DNA from: Azospirillum tabaci
Lineage (GTDB): Bacteria; Pseudomonadota; Alphaproteobacteria; Azospirillales; Azospirillaceae
Direction of reading: 5' to 3'
Length of the DNA: 64,000 nt
NCBI RefSeq assembly: GCF_014596085.1
Contig: NZ_JACCJY010000003.1
Location: 310,001-374,000 of the forward strand
Each line of letters starts with the position of its first letter. Position 1 is the stretch's first letter. A program made the position numbers and the translations under genes. Positions 1 through 8,243 of this stretch are shown one piece after another. The notes below the pieces were generated by a model. The model did no database searches and was not told the origin of the DNA. It worked only from the letters and a program-made list of their open reading frames with translations.

Positions 1-81
1 TTCCGGACGGACGAAGGCGCCGCCGCTGTTCTTGGTGTCGTACCACTGGTCGTGCCAGCGGCCGTCGATCAACAGGCCCAT
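1..81 (-). CDS. yqjG: Glutathionyl-hydroquinone reductase / GST, N-terminal fragment
   Basis: Only the first 27 codons lie in the window; the gene continues past position 1. The visible peptide starts MGLLIDGRWHDQWYDT and goes on to a G-G-F-R pattern, which matches the N-terminus of the YqjG/ECM4 glutathionyl-hydroquinone reductases. In that family a Cys-containing GST domain reduces glutathionyl-hydroquinones in the cytoplasm. The ATG is at 81-79. The gene lies 67 bp downstream of wrbA on the same strand, so the two quinone-handling enzymes probably form one transcription unit. The family call rests on a short peptide and cannot be tested further here. Confidence 0.75.
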   Translation of the reverse strand, partial: MGLLIDGRWHDQWYDTKNSGGAFVRPE

Positions 82-109
82 GCCCTGAACTCCCCTCTAT
101 CCGGTGCCA

Positions 110-136
110 CCTCTCCCGCCCGGACGGCGGGAGAGG
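110..136. repeat. Perfect 11-bp hairpin between wrbA and yqjG
   Basis: CCTCTCCCGCC (110-120) and GGCGGGAGAGG (126-136) form a perfect stem with a five-base loop. There is no T-run on either side, so a simple Rho-independent terminator is unlikely. It may be an RNA-processing or stabilising hairpin between the two cistrons, or a copy of the CCTCTCCC/GGGAGAGG palindromic repeat family that also occurs at 39340-39362. Confidence 0.55.
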
Positions 137-148
137 GACGCCCCGCCT

Positions 149-751
149 TTAACCGTGCAGCTTCTTGGTGATCTCCGCGACATGCCGGCCCTGGTAACGG
201 GCACCGTCCAGTTCGACCGCGCTCGGCTGGCGGGAGCCGTCGCCGCCCGCGATGGTGCTGGCGCCGTAGGGGCTGTTGCCCATCACCTCGTCCACGCCCA
301 TCTGGCCTTGGAAGCTGTAGGGCAGGCCGACGATCACCATGCCGAGGTGCAAAAGCACGGTGTGGGTGGTGAGGATCGTGCTCTCCTGCCCGCCATGCTG
401 GGTGGCGGAGGAGGAGAAGGCGGCGCCCACCTTGCCGACCAGCGCGCCCTTCGCCCACAGACCGCCCGTCTGGTCGAGGAAATTCTTCATCTGGCCCGGC
501 ATGTTGCCGTAGCGCGTCGGAACGCCCAGGATGATGGCGTCGTAGTTGGCAAGCTCGTTCGGGTCGGCGATGGGAATGTTCGGCTCTTCCTTGAAGTGCG
601 CCTTCTGCCGCACCTCTTCGGGGACCAGCTCCGGCACGCGCTTCACCGTCACCTCGGTTCCCGGAACCGAGCGGGCGCCCTCGGCCATCGCCTGCGCCAT
701 GGTGGAGATGTGGCCGTAGCTGCTGTAGTAGAGCACCAGAACCTTCGCCAT
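149..751 (-). CDS. wrbA: NAD(P)H:quinone oxidoreductase, WrbA type
   Basis: A 200-residue flavodoxin-like protein, the usual size for WrbA. The N-terminus carries the FMN phosphate-binding loop [12 protein letters not shown]. Later come [20 protein letters not shown] and a [11 protein letters not shown] segment, all hallmarks of the WrbA family. WrbA enzymes are tetrameric cytoplasmic flavoproteins that reduce quinones by two electrons and so limit semiquinone and oxygen stress. The ATG at 751 gives the canonical [11 protein letters not shown] start; an in-frame extension to 832 is low-complexity and unlikely. The gene is divergent from the LysR gene that starts at 879 and upstream of the hydroquinone reductase gene. 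Confidence 0.95.
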   Translation of the reverse strand: MAKVLVLYYSSYGHISTMAQAMAEGARSVPGTEVTVKRVPELVPEEVRQKAHFKEEPNIPIADPNELANYDAIILGVPTRYGNMPGQMKNFLDQTGGLWAKGALVGKVGAAFSSSATQHGGQESTILTTHTVLLHLGMVIVGLPYSFQGQMGVDEVMGNSPYGASTIAGGDGSRQPSAVELDGARYQGRHVAEITKKLHG

Positions 752-878
752 GTCTCGTCTCCCCTCTGTCGTTGCGGCCGCGCTGGAGGCTGCGGCGTCC
801 CAAAGAGATAGCGCGTTGCCGCGCTCCAGCAAATCCAGGGCGCTGGAACTTCATTGTTCCCGGGTGTAGAACAATGGC

Positions 879-1817
879 ATGGATCGCCTCGACGACATGA
901 TGGCCTTTATCAAGGTCGTGGACACCAAGAGCTTCACCACCGCGGCGGAGCGCCTGAACCTGTCCAAGTCCGTGGTTTCCCGCCGCATCGCGGAGCTGGA
1001 GAACCGGCTGGGGGCGCGGCTGCTGAACCGCACCACCCGCAAGCTCAGCCTGACCGAGGTCGGGCAGGCCTATTACGAGCGCTGCACCCGCATCATCGCC
1101 GACCTGGAGGAGGCGGAGCAGGCCGTCGCCGACCTTCACGCGGCGCCGCGCGGACGGTTGAAGGTCAACGCGCCGGTGTCCTTCGGGCTGCTGCATCTGG
1201 CCAAGGCGGTGGCCGAGTTCCTGGAGCGCTACCCGTCCATCGAGATCGAGATGGACCTGAACGACCGCTACGTGGACCTGATCGACGAGGGCTACGATCT
1301 GGCGGTGCGCATCGGGCGGCTGCGCGACAGCTCGCTGATCGCCAAGCGTCTGGCGCCCAACCGGCAGGTCGTCTGCGCCAGCCCGGCCTATCTGGAGAAG
1401 CACGGGATACCTCAGACGCCGGATGAGCTGTCCAACCACAACTGCTTGATCTACACCAACATCCCGACCGCCGAGCAGTGGCAGTTCCGCGTCGGTGACG
1501 CCATGCGGTCGGTCCGCGTGTCGGGGTCGCTGCGCACCAACAACGGCGACCTGCTGCGCGAGTCCGCCATCGCCGGCGTCGGCATCATCGTTCTGCCCAC
1601 CTTCCTGTGCGGCGAAGCCCTGTCCAACGGGCAGCTCCAGTGCCTGCTGCTGGACTATTACATGGCGGAATCGAACGTCTTCGCGGTCTACCCGCAGAAC
1701 CGGCACCTGTCCCCGAAGGTCCGCGTCTTCGTCGATTTCCTGGCCGAACGCTTCGGCCCGCGTCCCTATTGGGACTGCGCCCTGCTCAGCCTGCAGCCCT
1801 TCCGGGCGGAGGCGTGA
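879..1817 (+). CDS. LysR-family transcriptional regulator
   Basis: A 312-residue LTTR. The N-terminal winged helix-turn-helix (about residues 5-64) includes SFTTAAERLNLSKSVVSRRI and NRTTRKLSLTEVGQAYYERC. A linker helix and a periplasmic-binding-protein-like effector domain (about 90-300, with SPAYLEKHG and GVGIIVLP) follow. It resembles the CrgA/DhcR-like LTTR group. The start at 879 is 128 bp from the divergent wrbA start, the usual arrangement for an LTTR controlling its divergent neighbour, so it probably regulates wrbA-yqjG in response to quinones or electrophiles. The inducer is not visible from sequence. Confidence 0.93.
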   Translation: MDRLDDMMAFIKVVDTKSFTTAAERLNLSKSVVSRRIAELENRLGARLLNRTTRKLSLTEVGQAYYERCTRIIADLEEAEQAVADLHAAPRGRLKVNAPVSFGLLHLAKAVAEFLERYPSIEIEMDLNDRYVDLIDEGYDLAVRIGRLRDSSLIAKRLAPNRQVVCASPAYLEKHGIPQTPDELSNHNCLIYTNIPTAEQWQFRVGDAMRSVRVSGSLRTNNGDLLRESAIAGVGIIVLPTFLCGEALSNGQLQCLLLDYYMAESNVFAVYPQNRHLSPKVRVFVDFLAERFGPRPYWDCALLSLQPFRAEA

Positions 1818-1847
1818 CGGACGCCCCATCCCGAAAAGCCGTTTTCG

Positions 1848-3218
1848 TCAGGCCACCGGCTTCTCCACTATAAAGAGAAGACCCGGCACGCCCACGCCCT
1901 TCTCCCGGCGGGGGGAGCAGGGCTCCATCAGAAGCACCGTCAGGCCCGCCGCCGCCGCCGTCTCGCGCAGATAGGCTTCGCTGTGGGCGTAGCGCCGCGA
2001 CGGGCCAAGCGCGTAGCCAGAGGCCGCCGCCTCGCCGTCCAGACGCTCCACCGTCGCGGCGAAGCGGCCCGCCGGACGCAGGGCCTTGGCGGCGCCTTCG
2101 AACAGCGCGGTCAGGTTGCCGAGATAGACCAGCACGTCAGCGGCGACCAGCAGGTCCCAGGCGCCGGGCACCGCCTCCACCGCCGCGACCACGTCGCCGA
2201 CCGACAGCTCATCATACAGAGCGCGGGCGCGGGCCTTTTCGACCATGCGCGGGGCCAGATCGACCCCGGCGAGATGCGCCGCCAGCGGGCGGAACGCCAC
2301 GCCCGCCAGCCCGGTGCCGCAGCCGAGGTCCAGAACGCGCAACCCCGCCGCCGTGCCCAACCGGTCCACCGCCTCGCGGAGCAGAGCCGGCGCGGAATAG
2401 CCCAGCTTGCCCACCAGATCCTGGTCGAAGCGGTCGGCGTAGCGGTCGAACAGGGCGCGCACATAGGCCGCCGACAGGTCCTCCCCCGCGCCGCTTTCCA
2501 GAGCGGCGATCAGCGCCGCGCAGCCGAGTCGGCCGTCCGGGTCGAGCCCTTGGGCACGGCGCAGCGCGGTCAACGCCTTCGCCGGTTCCTGCAGCGCGAT
2601 CCAGGCCCGCCCGATGGCGGTGTGCAGGTCGGCATCCTCCGGGTCCCGGCGGGACAAGGGCTGCAGCAGTTCGACCGCACCCAGCGCGTCGCCGGCCTCG
2701 ACCAGCAGGGCGGCCAGTTCCAACGCCGCCTCGCGGTCGCCGGGGCGCAGGGCCACGGCCTCGCGGTATTCCTCCAACGCGGCGTCGCTCCGGCCCGCCG
2801 CCGCCAGGGCGCGGGCAAGACCGAGCCGGGCCGTGGCGGAGTCTGGCCGTTCCGCCGTCAGCATCTGCCCGGTGGTCACGGCCTCCTCGAACCGGCCCGC
2901 GGCGCGTAGCGCCTCGGCCAGGGCGAGCCGCCAGGACCACACGCCGGGGTCGAGCGCCACCGCCCTCCCGCAGGCGGCCAGCGCCCCGGCGGCCTCGCCC
3001 GCGTCCCGCGCGCTGTCGGCCAGGGCACCCCAGGCCTCCCCCGACGCCGGGTCGGCGGCGCAGGCGAGCCGGAAGGCGCGCGCGGCCCCCGCCGCGTCGG
3101 CGGCGTAGAGGCGGTCATAGCCAGCCTGGAACAGAATGCCCGGAACGTCTCCGGGTTGGACGAGGGGGCCTGCCCCCTCCCGGTCGGCTTGAGCCGTCGA
3201 ATCGCGATCCACGATCAC
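1848..3218 (-). CDS. TPR-repeat protein with C-terminal SAM-dependent methyltransferase domain
   Basis: The N-terminal half is a run of TPR motifs (for example AGAARAFRLACAADPASGEA and ALTALRRAQGLDPDGR). The C-terminal half is a class I methyltransferase: motif I is VLDLGCGTGLAG, followed by LAGVDLAPRMVEKARAR and AWDLLVAADVLVYLG. The architecture and C-terminal motifs match the gene at 54560-55849, so the two are paralogues. The substrate is unknown; TPR-methyltransferases of this type often sit beside glycan or flagellin modification genes, but nothing nearby confirms that here. The start is uncertain: GTG at 3218 or 3212 is chosen, although the frame is open to an ATG at 3296. Confidence 0.85.
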   Translation of the reverse strand: MIVDRDSTAQADREGAGPLVQPGDVPGILFQAGYDRLYAADAAGAARAFRLACAADPASGEAWGALADSARDAGEAAGALAACGRAVALDPGVWSWRLALAEALRAAGRFEEAVTTGQMLTAERPDSATARLGLARALAAAGRSDAALEEYREAVALRPGDREAALELAALLVEAGDALGAVELLQPLSRRDPEDADLHTAIGRAWIALQEPAKALTALRRAQGLDPDGRLGCAALIAALESGAGEDLSAAYVRALFDRYADRFDQDLVGKLGYSAPALLREAVDRLGTAAGLRVLDLGCGTGLAGVAFRPLAAHLAGVDLAPRMVEKARARALYDELSVGDVVAAVEAVPGAWDLLVAADVLVYLGNLTALFEGAAKALRPAGRFAATVERLDGEAAASGYALGPSRRYAHSEAYLRETAAAAGLTVLLMEPCSPRREKGVGVPGLLFIVEKPVA

Positions 3219-3713
3219 TTCGCTATGGGAGATGCGCTGTCGCCGACCCCGCTCCGGGAGACTCCGGAAAACGAGAGAGGACACGAACTCCTGCACCAGC
3301 TTTCATCCGCGCGCAAGAGGGCTTCCGAAGGTGGTTGTCCGTGACGAATCGAGCGTCAGACCGTCGCATTAGGTCGATTGGACGCGCTTGTACGCCTTTT
3401 GCGCAATCCACCTCTTTCGATTTTTCAAACGGCTTCGGAATCAGTGCCTTAATGGATAAGGCCGAGACCACGAGTGGGGTTTTCCCGTCGCCTTGTGACA
3501 TCGTTCGATCGAAAGGCGTGGTATTACCGGGCAGCAAATAGATTGACGCTGTATAAAATTTTTGGAAGTGTGGCTTCGGCGCCCGATGGTGGGCGCTGAA
3601 CTTTCGGGTAGGAGGCGGTCACCGTAAGCGACTCGGTGACCGGTAATGGCGGCCCCGCGCGGGGGGCCAAAACGAAGCCGGATGAACCCGGCAACGAAGA
3701 GGGGACCGAGGAT
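3219..3713. promoter_or_regulatory. AT-richer intergenic region ending in a three-hairpin leader
   Basis: No convincing gene lies here; the short frames on both strands lack family features. The left part, to about 3560, is clearly less GC-rich than its surroundings and presumably holds the promoters. From 3616 to the ATG at 3714 there are three hairpins in a row. The first has CGGTCACCG (3616-3624) paired with CGGTGACCG (3634-3642). The second has GGCCCC (3651-3656) paired with GGGGCC (3663-3668). The third has GCCGG (3677-3681) paired with CCGGC (3688-3692). The linkers between them are purine-rich. This looks like a structured 5' leader of the lytic transglycosylase mRNA. I could not match it to a riboswitch consensus by eye. 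Confidence 0.5.
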
Positions 3714-4379
3714 ATGCAGGATCGAACTCAGCGCGTGCGACGCACGTATGGCGGCTGGATCGCTCTTGCGCTGGGCTTAGCCGCCGCTCCGGTCCTCCTC
3801 GCCAAGCCCGCCGCCGCCCAGGACAGCAGCTGCGTCTCCCACGCCGTGGAGGCCGAGCGCAAGTTCAACATTCCCTCCGGTCTTCTCGTCGCCATCGCCT
3901 TGGTGGAAAGCGGTCAGGACGGCGCTCCGACCCCCTTCGCAATGAGTGTGGAGGGCCGTCCTGTCTACGCCCGCAACGCCAACGACGCCGCCCGGCACCT
4001 CCGCGACAAGCGCGGCCAGATCCGCCAGAACGTCTATGTCGGCTGCATGCAGATTTCGCTGGGCACCCACCGCGGCGAGTTCCAGCCGGTGGAGCGGATC
4101 GTCGATCCCCGCGAGAACGTCTACTACGCCGGCCGCCTTCTTCTCCGCCTCCATGGCGAGCAGGGAAGCTGGAAGACCGCCGTCGCCCGCTACAACGGCG
4201 GCTCCACCCGTCAGGCCCAGAACTACGTCTGCAAGATCTGGCAGCACCTGAACGAACTGGACGCGAAGAGCGCCAAGCTGCTGGAATCCGCCCGCTGCGG
4301 CGACTCCGAGCCCGCCAGCATCGCGCCGAGCACCCGCCGCACCTTCCGCAACGCCCAGCAGGTCGCTTCCCTCGACTGA
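3714..4379 (+). CDS. Secreted lytic transglycosylase (SLT domain)
   Basis: A 221-residue exported protein. The hydrophobic segment WIALALGLAAAPVLLA and an AAA cleavage region near residue 35 form the signal peptide. The SLT goose-lysozyme-like fold shows the catalytic Glu (AIALVESG, about residue 65), CMQISLGTH (equivalent to GLMQI) and VARYNGG (equivalent to AYNAG). Such enzymes cleave peptidoglycan MurNAc-GlcNAc bonds with 1,6-anhydro ring formation in the periplasm. The ATG at 3714 is preferred over 3636 because a GAGGGGACCGAG ribosome site precedes it and the upstream extension would read through the RNA hairpins. Two Cys, near residues 40 and 111, could form a disulfide. Confidence 0.9.
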   Translation: MQDRTQRVRRTYGGWIALALGLAAAPVLLAKPAAAQDSSCVSHAVEAERKFNIPSGLLVAIALVESGQDGAPTPFAMSVEGRPVYARNANDAARHLRDKRGQIRQNVYVGCMQISLGTHRGEFQPVERIVDPRENVYYAGRLLLRLHGEQGSWKTAVARYNGGSTRQAQNYVCKIWQHLNELDAKSAKLLESARCGDSEPASIAPSTRRTFRNAQQVASLD

Positions 4380-4436
4380 TAACCTGGCTTCGCAGGGGAT
4401 GGCGCGGAACGCCCCGATGGGCTAAATCCCTGCCCC

Positions 4437-5276
4437 ATGAACTACCGTCACATTTTCCACGCCGGCAACCCCGCCGATGTGATGAAGCACGCCGTTCTGG
4501 CGCTGATCATCGATCATTTGCGCGCCAAGCCGGCGCCCTTCTGCGTGCTCGACGCCCACGCCGGCATCGGGCGCTACGACCTGGACTCCGAACCGGCGCG
4601 CAAGACGCTGGAGTTCCAGGACGGAATCGGACGGCTGTTCGGCCAGCCGGCGCCGCACCCGGCGCTGCGGCCCTATCTGGACGCGGTGTCCGCGTTGAAC
4701 GCGGATGGGCGGCTGCGCTGGTATCCGGGGTCGCCGCGGCTCGCGCGGGCGCTGCTTCGTGAGCAGGACCGGCTGCTCCTCAACGAGCTTCATCCCGACG
4801 ACTGGCAGACCCTGAAGGCCGAGTTCGCCGGAGACCGTCAGGTCTCGGCCTTCAAGACCGACGCCTATCAGGCGCTGAAGGCCCATCTGCCGCCGCGGGA
4901 GAAGCGCGGCCTCGTCCTGATCGACCCACCCTTCGAGCAGCCGGACGAGTTCGCCCGCATGGCCGAGGGGCTGAAGGCGGCGCACAAGCGCTGGTCCACC
5001 GGCATCTACGCCCTGTGGTACCCGATCAAGGAACGCCCGGCCGTCTGGCGCTTCCAGGAGGCGGTGGAGAACACCGGCATCCGCAAAATCCTGACCGTCG
5101 AGCTGACCTGGCACCCGGAGGACACGCACCTGCGGCTGAACGGGTCCGGCCTGCTGATCGTCAACCCGCCCTGGACGCTGGACGACACGCTGCGCGACCT
5201 GCTGCCCGCGCTGCACGCCACCCTGCCCTCAACCGGCGGCGGCTGCACGGTCGATTGGCTGGTTCCCGAGGGGTAA
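4437..5276 (+). CDS. rlmJ: 23S rRNA (adenine-2030-N6)-methyltransferase
   Basis: A 279-residue protein with the diagnostic start MNYRHIFHAGNPADVMKH of the RlmJ/ComJ family. It has DAHAGIGRYDL as the SAM-binding segment and the catalytic DPPF motif (LIDPPFEQPDEFARM, about residue 163). RlmJ methylates A2030 of 23S rRNA; in some bacteria the orthologue has been linked to use of external DNA. The length is typical. It is monocistronic between the lytic transglycosylase gene and the two paralogues that follow. Confidence 0.95.
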   Translation: MNYRHIFHAGNPADVMKHAVLALIIDHLRAKPAPFCVLDAHAGIGRYDLDSEPARKTLEFQDGIGRLFGQPAPHPALRPYLDAVSALNADGRLRWYPGSPRLARALLREQDRLLLNELHPDDWQTLKAEFAGDRQVSAFKTDAYQALKAHLPPREKRGLVLIDPPFEQPDEFARMAEGLKAAHKRWSTGIYALWYPIKERPAVWRFQEAVENTGIRKILTVELTWHPEDTHLRLNGSGLLIVNPPWTLDDTLRDLLPALHATLPSTGGGCTVDWLVPEG

Positions 5277-5386
5277 AACCGCACATTTCAACGGGAAAGC
5301 GGCAACCGGTCACAGAGGTTGCCGTTGCATCGCCCCCGCCACTCGCCCTAGGCTGAACGGGATTACCCCGTTCCGGCAAGGCCACG

Positions 5387-6382
5387 ATGTCCCGTTCCAA
5401 CGAATTCGCCAGCAGCTTCGCCAAGGCCCACGCCGATGCCGGGCTGGAGCGCGTGTCGGTCGCCCACATCCTCCAGACCATCCAGAAGGACCCGGCCTTC
5501 CTGTTCAGCGAGGAGTTGCGGCGCGGCGGCGGCCAGTGCCCCATGCACGCCGCCCCCAACGCCGACGACGCGGACAAGGTGACGGTCAACACGCTGCTGG
5601 CCTATCTGTTCGAACGGCTGCGCGACCATGTGGCGTCCAAGCTGCCGCTGGACGAGCGCGGGCAGGTGATGCTGCCGATCCCGCCGCGCTCCCCGCACGG
5701 AATCAACCCGGCCGACCGCGCGGCGATGGCGGCCGCGCCGCTCGACGTGATGGCCTCGGTCCTGCGCGACGCCACCTGCCATCTGCTGGACGGCCTCATC
5801 ACCGGCTGGGCCGCCGATCTGCTGACGGAGGAGGAGCATTACCGTGCCCAGGGCACGGGCGAAATCTCCGCCGCCGCCGCCGCCACCTTCATCCTGCGCA
5901 CGACGCTGGAGGACTCGCCCCTCTACCAGCGCGCCGGCTACGACATGCTGTCGATCACCAAGACCGGCAGCCACACCGCCATCCACATCTGCTGGGCCAT
6001 GGTGGAGGCCGCCCCGCTGCTGGTGCCGAAGCAGGAAGCGGCGGCCTACGACGACCTCGTCCGGCGAAGCCTGAAGCAGGTGGTGCCGCTGTCCATGGCC
6101 AGCCTGGGCATGCTGGTCCATTACATGGAGGCGTCGGGGATCGAGCCCCATGACGGGCTCGCCATCCATCTGCTGCCCAAGGACCAGACCGCCTTCGTCC
6201 TCGACGAGGCCGGGCTGATCTGCCTGAACCCGGAGCCGATCACCCGCTTCGCCAAGCCCGAGGAGCGGCACTACACCGGCTGCCCGGCCTTCTACACGCC
6301 CGGCTTCATCAAACTGTATCTCGACATCGTGGCCAGCATCGCCATGGACTACGGCGTCTACGACCGGCTTCGCGACCGCTGA
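5387..6382 (+). CDS. Conserved protein of unknown function, tandem paralogue 1
   Basis: A 331-residue soluble protein without signal peptide or membrane helix. I do not recognise the family. It is clearly homologous along its whole length to the next gene. Shared blocks include an N-terminal RSN.FA start, a G.CP.HA Cys-His motif (about residues 48-53), LRD..CHLLD, GYDMLSITKTGSHTA, RRSLKQV.PL and a C-terminal ERHYTGCPAFY. The invariant Cys and His residues (GxCPxHA, CHLLD, TGCPAFY) could bind metal or act in redox chemistry; this is speculation. It is spaced 31 bp from paralogue 2 and probably co-transcribed with it. Confidence 0.85.
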   Translation: MSRSNEFASSFAKAHADAGLERVSVAHILQTIQKDPAFLFSEELRRGGGQCPMHAAPNADDADKVTVNTLLAYLFERLRDHVASKLPLDERGQVMLPIPPRSPHGINPADRAAMAAAPLDVMASVLRDATCHLLDGLITGWAADLLTEEEHYRAQGTGEISAAAAATFILRTTLEDSPLYQRAGYDMLSITKTGSHTAIHICWAMVEAAPLLVPKQEAAAYDDLVRRSLKQVVPLSMASLGMLVHYMEASGIEPHDGLAIHLLPKDQTAFVLDEAGLICLNPEPITRFAKPEERHYTGCPAFYTPGFIKLYLDIVASIAMDYGVYDRLRDR

Positions 6383-6413
6383 CCGTCCTCATTCACGAGA
6401 TTGACGCCCCATC

Positions 6414-7415
6414 ATGGCCCGCTCTAACGACTTCGCCCTGTCCTATCTCGCCGCGCATGAGGAGGCCGGGATGACCCGGATCAACCTCGCGCCGATCCTG
6501 CACCGCATCACCGAGGACCCGAACTACCTCTTCACCGAGGAGCTTCAGCGCCTCGCCGGCCACTGCCCGGCCCATGCGGACACCCGCAAGGAGGACTACG
6601 AGAAGGTCGCGATCAACGCGCTGCTGGCCTTCCTCTACAACGACCTGCGCGACCACATCACCAACCGCATGCCGCTGGACGCCGACGGCCATCTGCTGCT
6701 GTGCAACCCGCCGGACTCGCCGCACGGGCTGGACGTCGCCGACGCCGCCGGGCTGGACGCCGCGCCGGCGGAGACGCTGATCGGCTTCCTGCGCGACAGC
6801 GTATGCCATCTGCTCGACGCCATCATCAAGGACTGGGCGATCAAGGTGACGCTGGAGGAGGAGCGGTGCCGGGCGGAGGGCGTTATCACGCCGCTCGCCG
6901 GGGCCAGCTTCGTCCTCGCCAACACGCTGGAGGCGTCGGTGCTGCACGCACCGTCCGGCTACGACATGCTGTCGATCACCAAGACCGGCAGCCACACGGC
7001 GCTCCACGTCTGCTGGAACCTGTGCGAGTCGGCGCCGATGCTGAAGCCCGGCCTGACCCCGGCCGAGTATGACGACCTGTCGCGCCGCAGCCTGAAGCAG
7101 GTGCTGCCGCTCGCCATGGGCAGCCTGGGCATGCTGTGCCAGTTCATGGGGGCCGGCCACATCGAGGCCGACGACCACCAGGCCATCCACCCCCTGCCCC
7201 GCCACCAGACCGCCTTCGTCTATGACGCGGAGGCGCCGGGCGGCATGATCGTGCTGAACGCCGACCTGATCGAGCCGACCGCCCAGGCGGGAGAGCGCCA
7301 TTACACCGGCTGCCCGGCCTTCTACGCCAACGGCCTGATCAACCTCTACATGGAGATCGTGCTGTCGCTGGCCGCGCGCTACGACATCTACGGGCGGGTC
7401 CTGCGGGCCGGATGA
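6414..7415 (+). CDS. Conserved protein of unknown function, tandem paralogue 2
   Basis: A 333-residue paralogue of the preceding gene, roughly half identical by eye, with the same order of motifs: GHCPAHA, LRDSVCHLLD, YDMLSITKTGSHTA, RRSLKQVLPL and ERHYTGCPAFY. The central block YDMLSITKTGSHTA is identical in both proteins, which suggests an active or binding site. The two copies differ most at the N-terminus after the first 20 residues and around residues 230-260. An old tandem duplication with both copies retained implies two related or hetero-oligomeric functions. No function is assigned. Confidence 0.85.
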   Translation: MARSNDFALSYLAAHEEAGMTRINLAPILHRITEDPNYLFTEELQRLAGHCPAHADTRKEDYEKVAINALLAFLYNDLRDHITNRMPLDADGHLLLCNPPDSPHGLDVADAAGLDAAPAETLIGFLRDSVCHLLDAIIKDWAIKVTLEEERCRAEGVITPLAGASFVLANTLEASVLHAPSGYDMLSITKTGSHTALHVCWNLCESAPMLKPGLTPAEYDDLSRRSLKQVLPLAMGSLGMLCQFMGAGHIEADDHQAIHPLPRHQTAFVYDAEAPGGMIVLNADLIEPTAQAGERHYTGCPAFYANGLINLYMEIVLSLAARYDIYGRVLRAG

Positions 7416-7507
7416 CCAAACCGCCGCACTGCCCGGCGGCGCGGCGGCCTTGACGCCACGAGAAGTGTGCCTATCTTGGCGGCCTTGTCGATTTGGAGAC
7501 TGCTTGC

Positions 7508-8233
7508 GTGGCCACCACCAGGAAGATGTTGCGCCGTTACACGACCACCGCGCTGGCCGACGGGATCAAGCGCGCGCGCGGGCGCATGATCTCCCCGCTG
7601 CAGCGGGCGCTCGGACATTTCGAGAGCGTGTTCATCGACCACGCCTGCTTCCGGCTGGTCTATTCGAACACCTACCGCATCTCCCCCAACATGTACCGGG
7701 CAAGCCAGCCCTCCCCCTCGCACATCCGTGAGGCGGCGCGGCGCGGCGTCAAGACCATCCTGAACCTGCGCGGCAGCCGCGACTGCGCCTCCTACATCCT
7801 GGAGGCCGAAGCCTGCCGGGCGGCCGGGGTGACGCTGGTGGATTTTCCCGTCAACTCCCGCGACATGCCGAAGAAGGAAACGCTGCTGAAGGCCCGTGAC
7901 CTGTTCGCGACCATGCAGTACCCGGCGCTCCTGCACTGCAAGTCGGGGGCGGACCGCGCCGGTTTCATGTCGGCGCTCTACCTCTTCATCCACGAGGGCC
8001 TGCCCTTGGAGCGTGCAACCAAGCAGCTTCACTGGAAGTACGGCCACTTCAAGCAGGCGAAGACCGGCATCCTCGATTATTTCTTCGAGTTGTACGCGGC
8101 CTACAACGAGAAGCGCCCGATCGCCTTCTGGGACTGGGTGGAGCACGTCTATGACCCGGTGGAGGCCAAGGCCAGCTTCCGCTCCCGCGAGTGGGCCGAC
8201 ACGGTGGTCGACCGGGTTCTCGGGCGGGAGTGA
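7508..8233 (+). CDS. Dual-specificity/tyrosine phosphatase-like protein
   Basis: A 241-residue protein with a DSP-type PTP fold. It has MYRASQPSPSHIREAARRG and KTILNLRGS early on, then the catalytic P-loop HCKSGADR (HCx5R with Cys nucleophile and Arg), and the general-acid candidate Asp in NSRDM upstream. The P-loop is followed by AGFMSALYLF. Bacterial relatives dephosphorylate proteins, phosphoinositides or lipid phosphates. The start is set at GTG 7508 because GGAG lies nine bases upstream; a TTG at 7493 is also in frame but sits on that ribosome site. No membrane segment is obvious. Confidence 0.85.
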   Translation: MATTRKMLRRYTTTALADGIKRARGRMISPLQRALGHFESVFIDHACFRLVYSNTYRISPNMYRASQPSPSHIREAARRGVKTILNLRGSRDCASYILEAEACRAAGVTLVDFPVNSRDMPKKETLLKARDLFATMQYPALLHCKSGADRAGFMSALYLFIHEGLPLERATKQLHWKYGHFKQAKTGILDYFFELYAAYNEKRPIAFWDWVEHVYDPVEAKASFRSREWADTVVDRVLGRE

Positions 8234-8243
8234 GCGCGCCGCG

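Noticed and set aside
3543-3557. A TTGACG / TATAAA sigma-70 promoter
   Set aside because: The two boxes are only three bases apart, so they cannot be a -35/-10 pair; TATAAA could be a -10 box with a weak -35, but I cannot support it.
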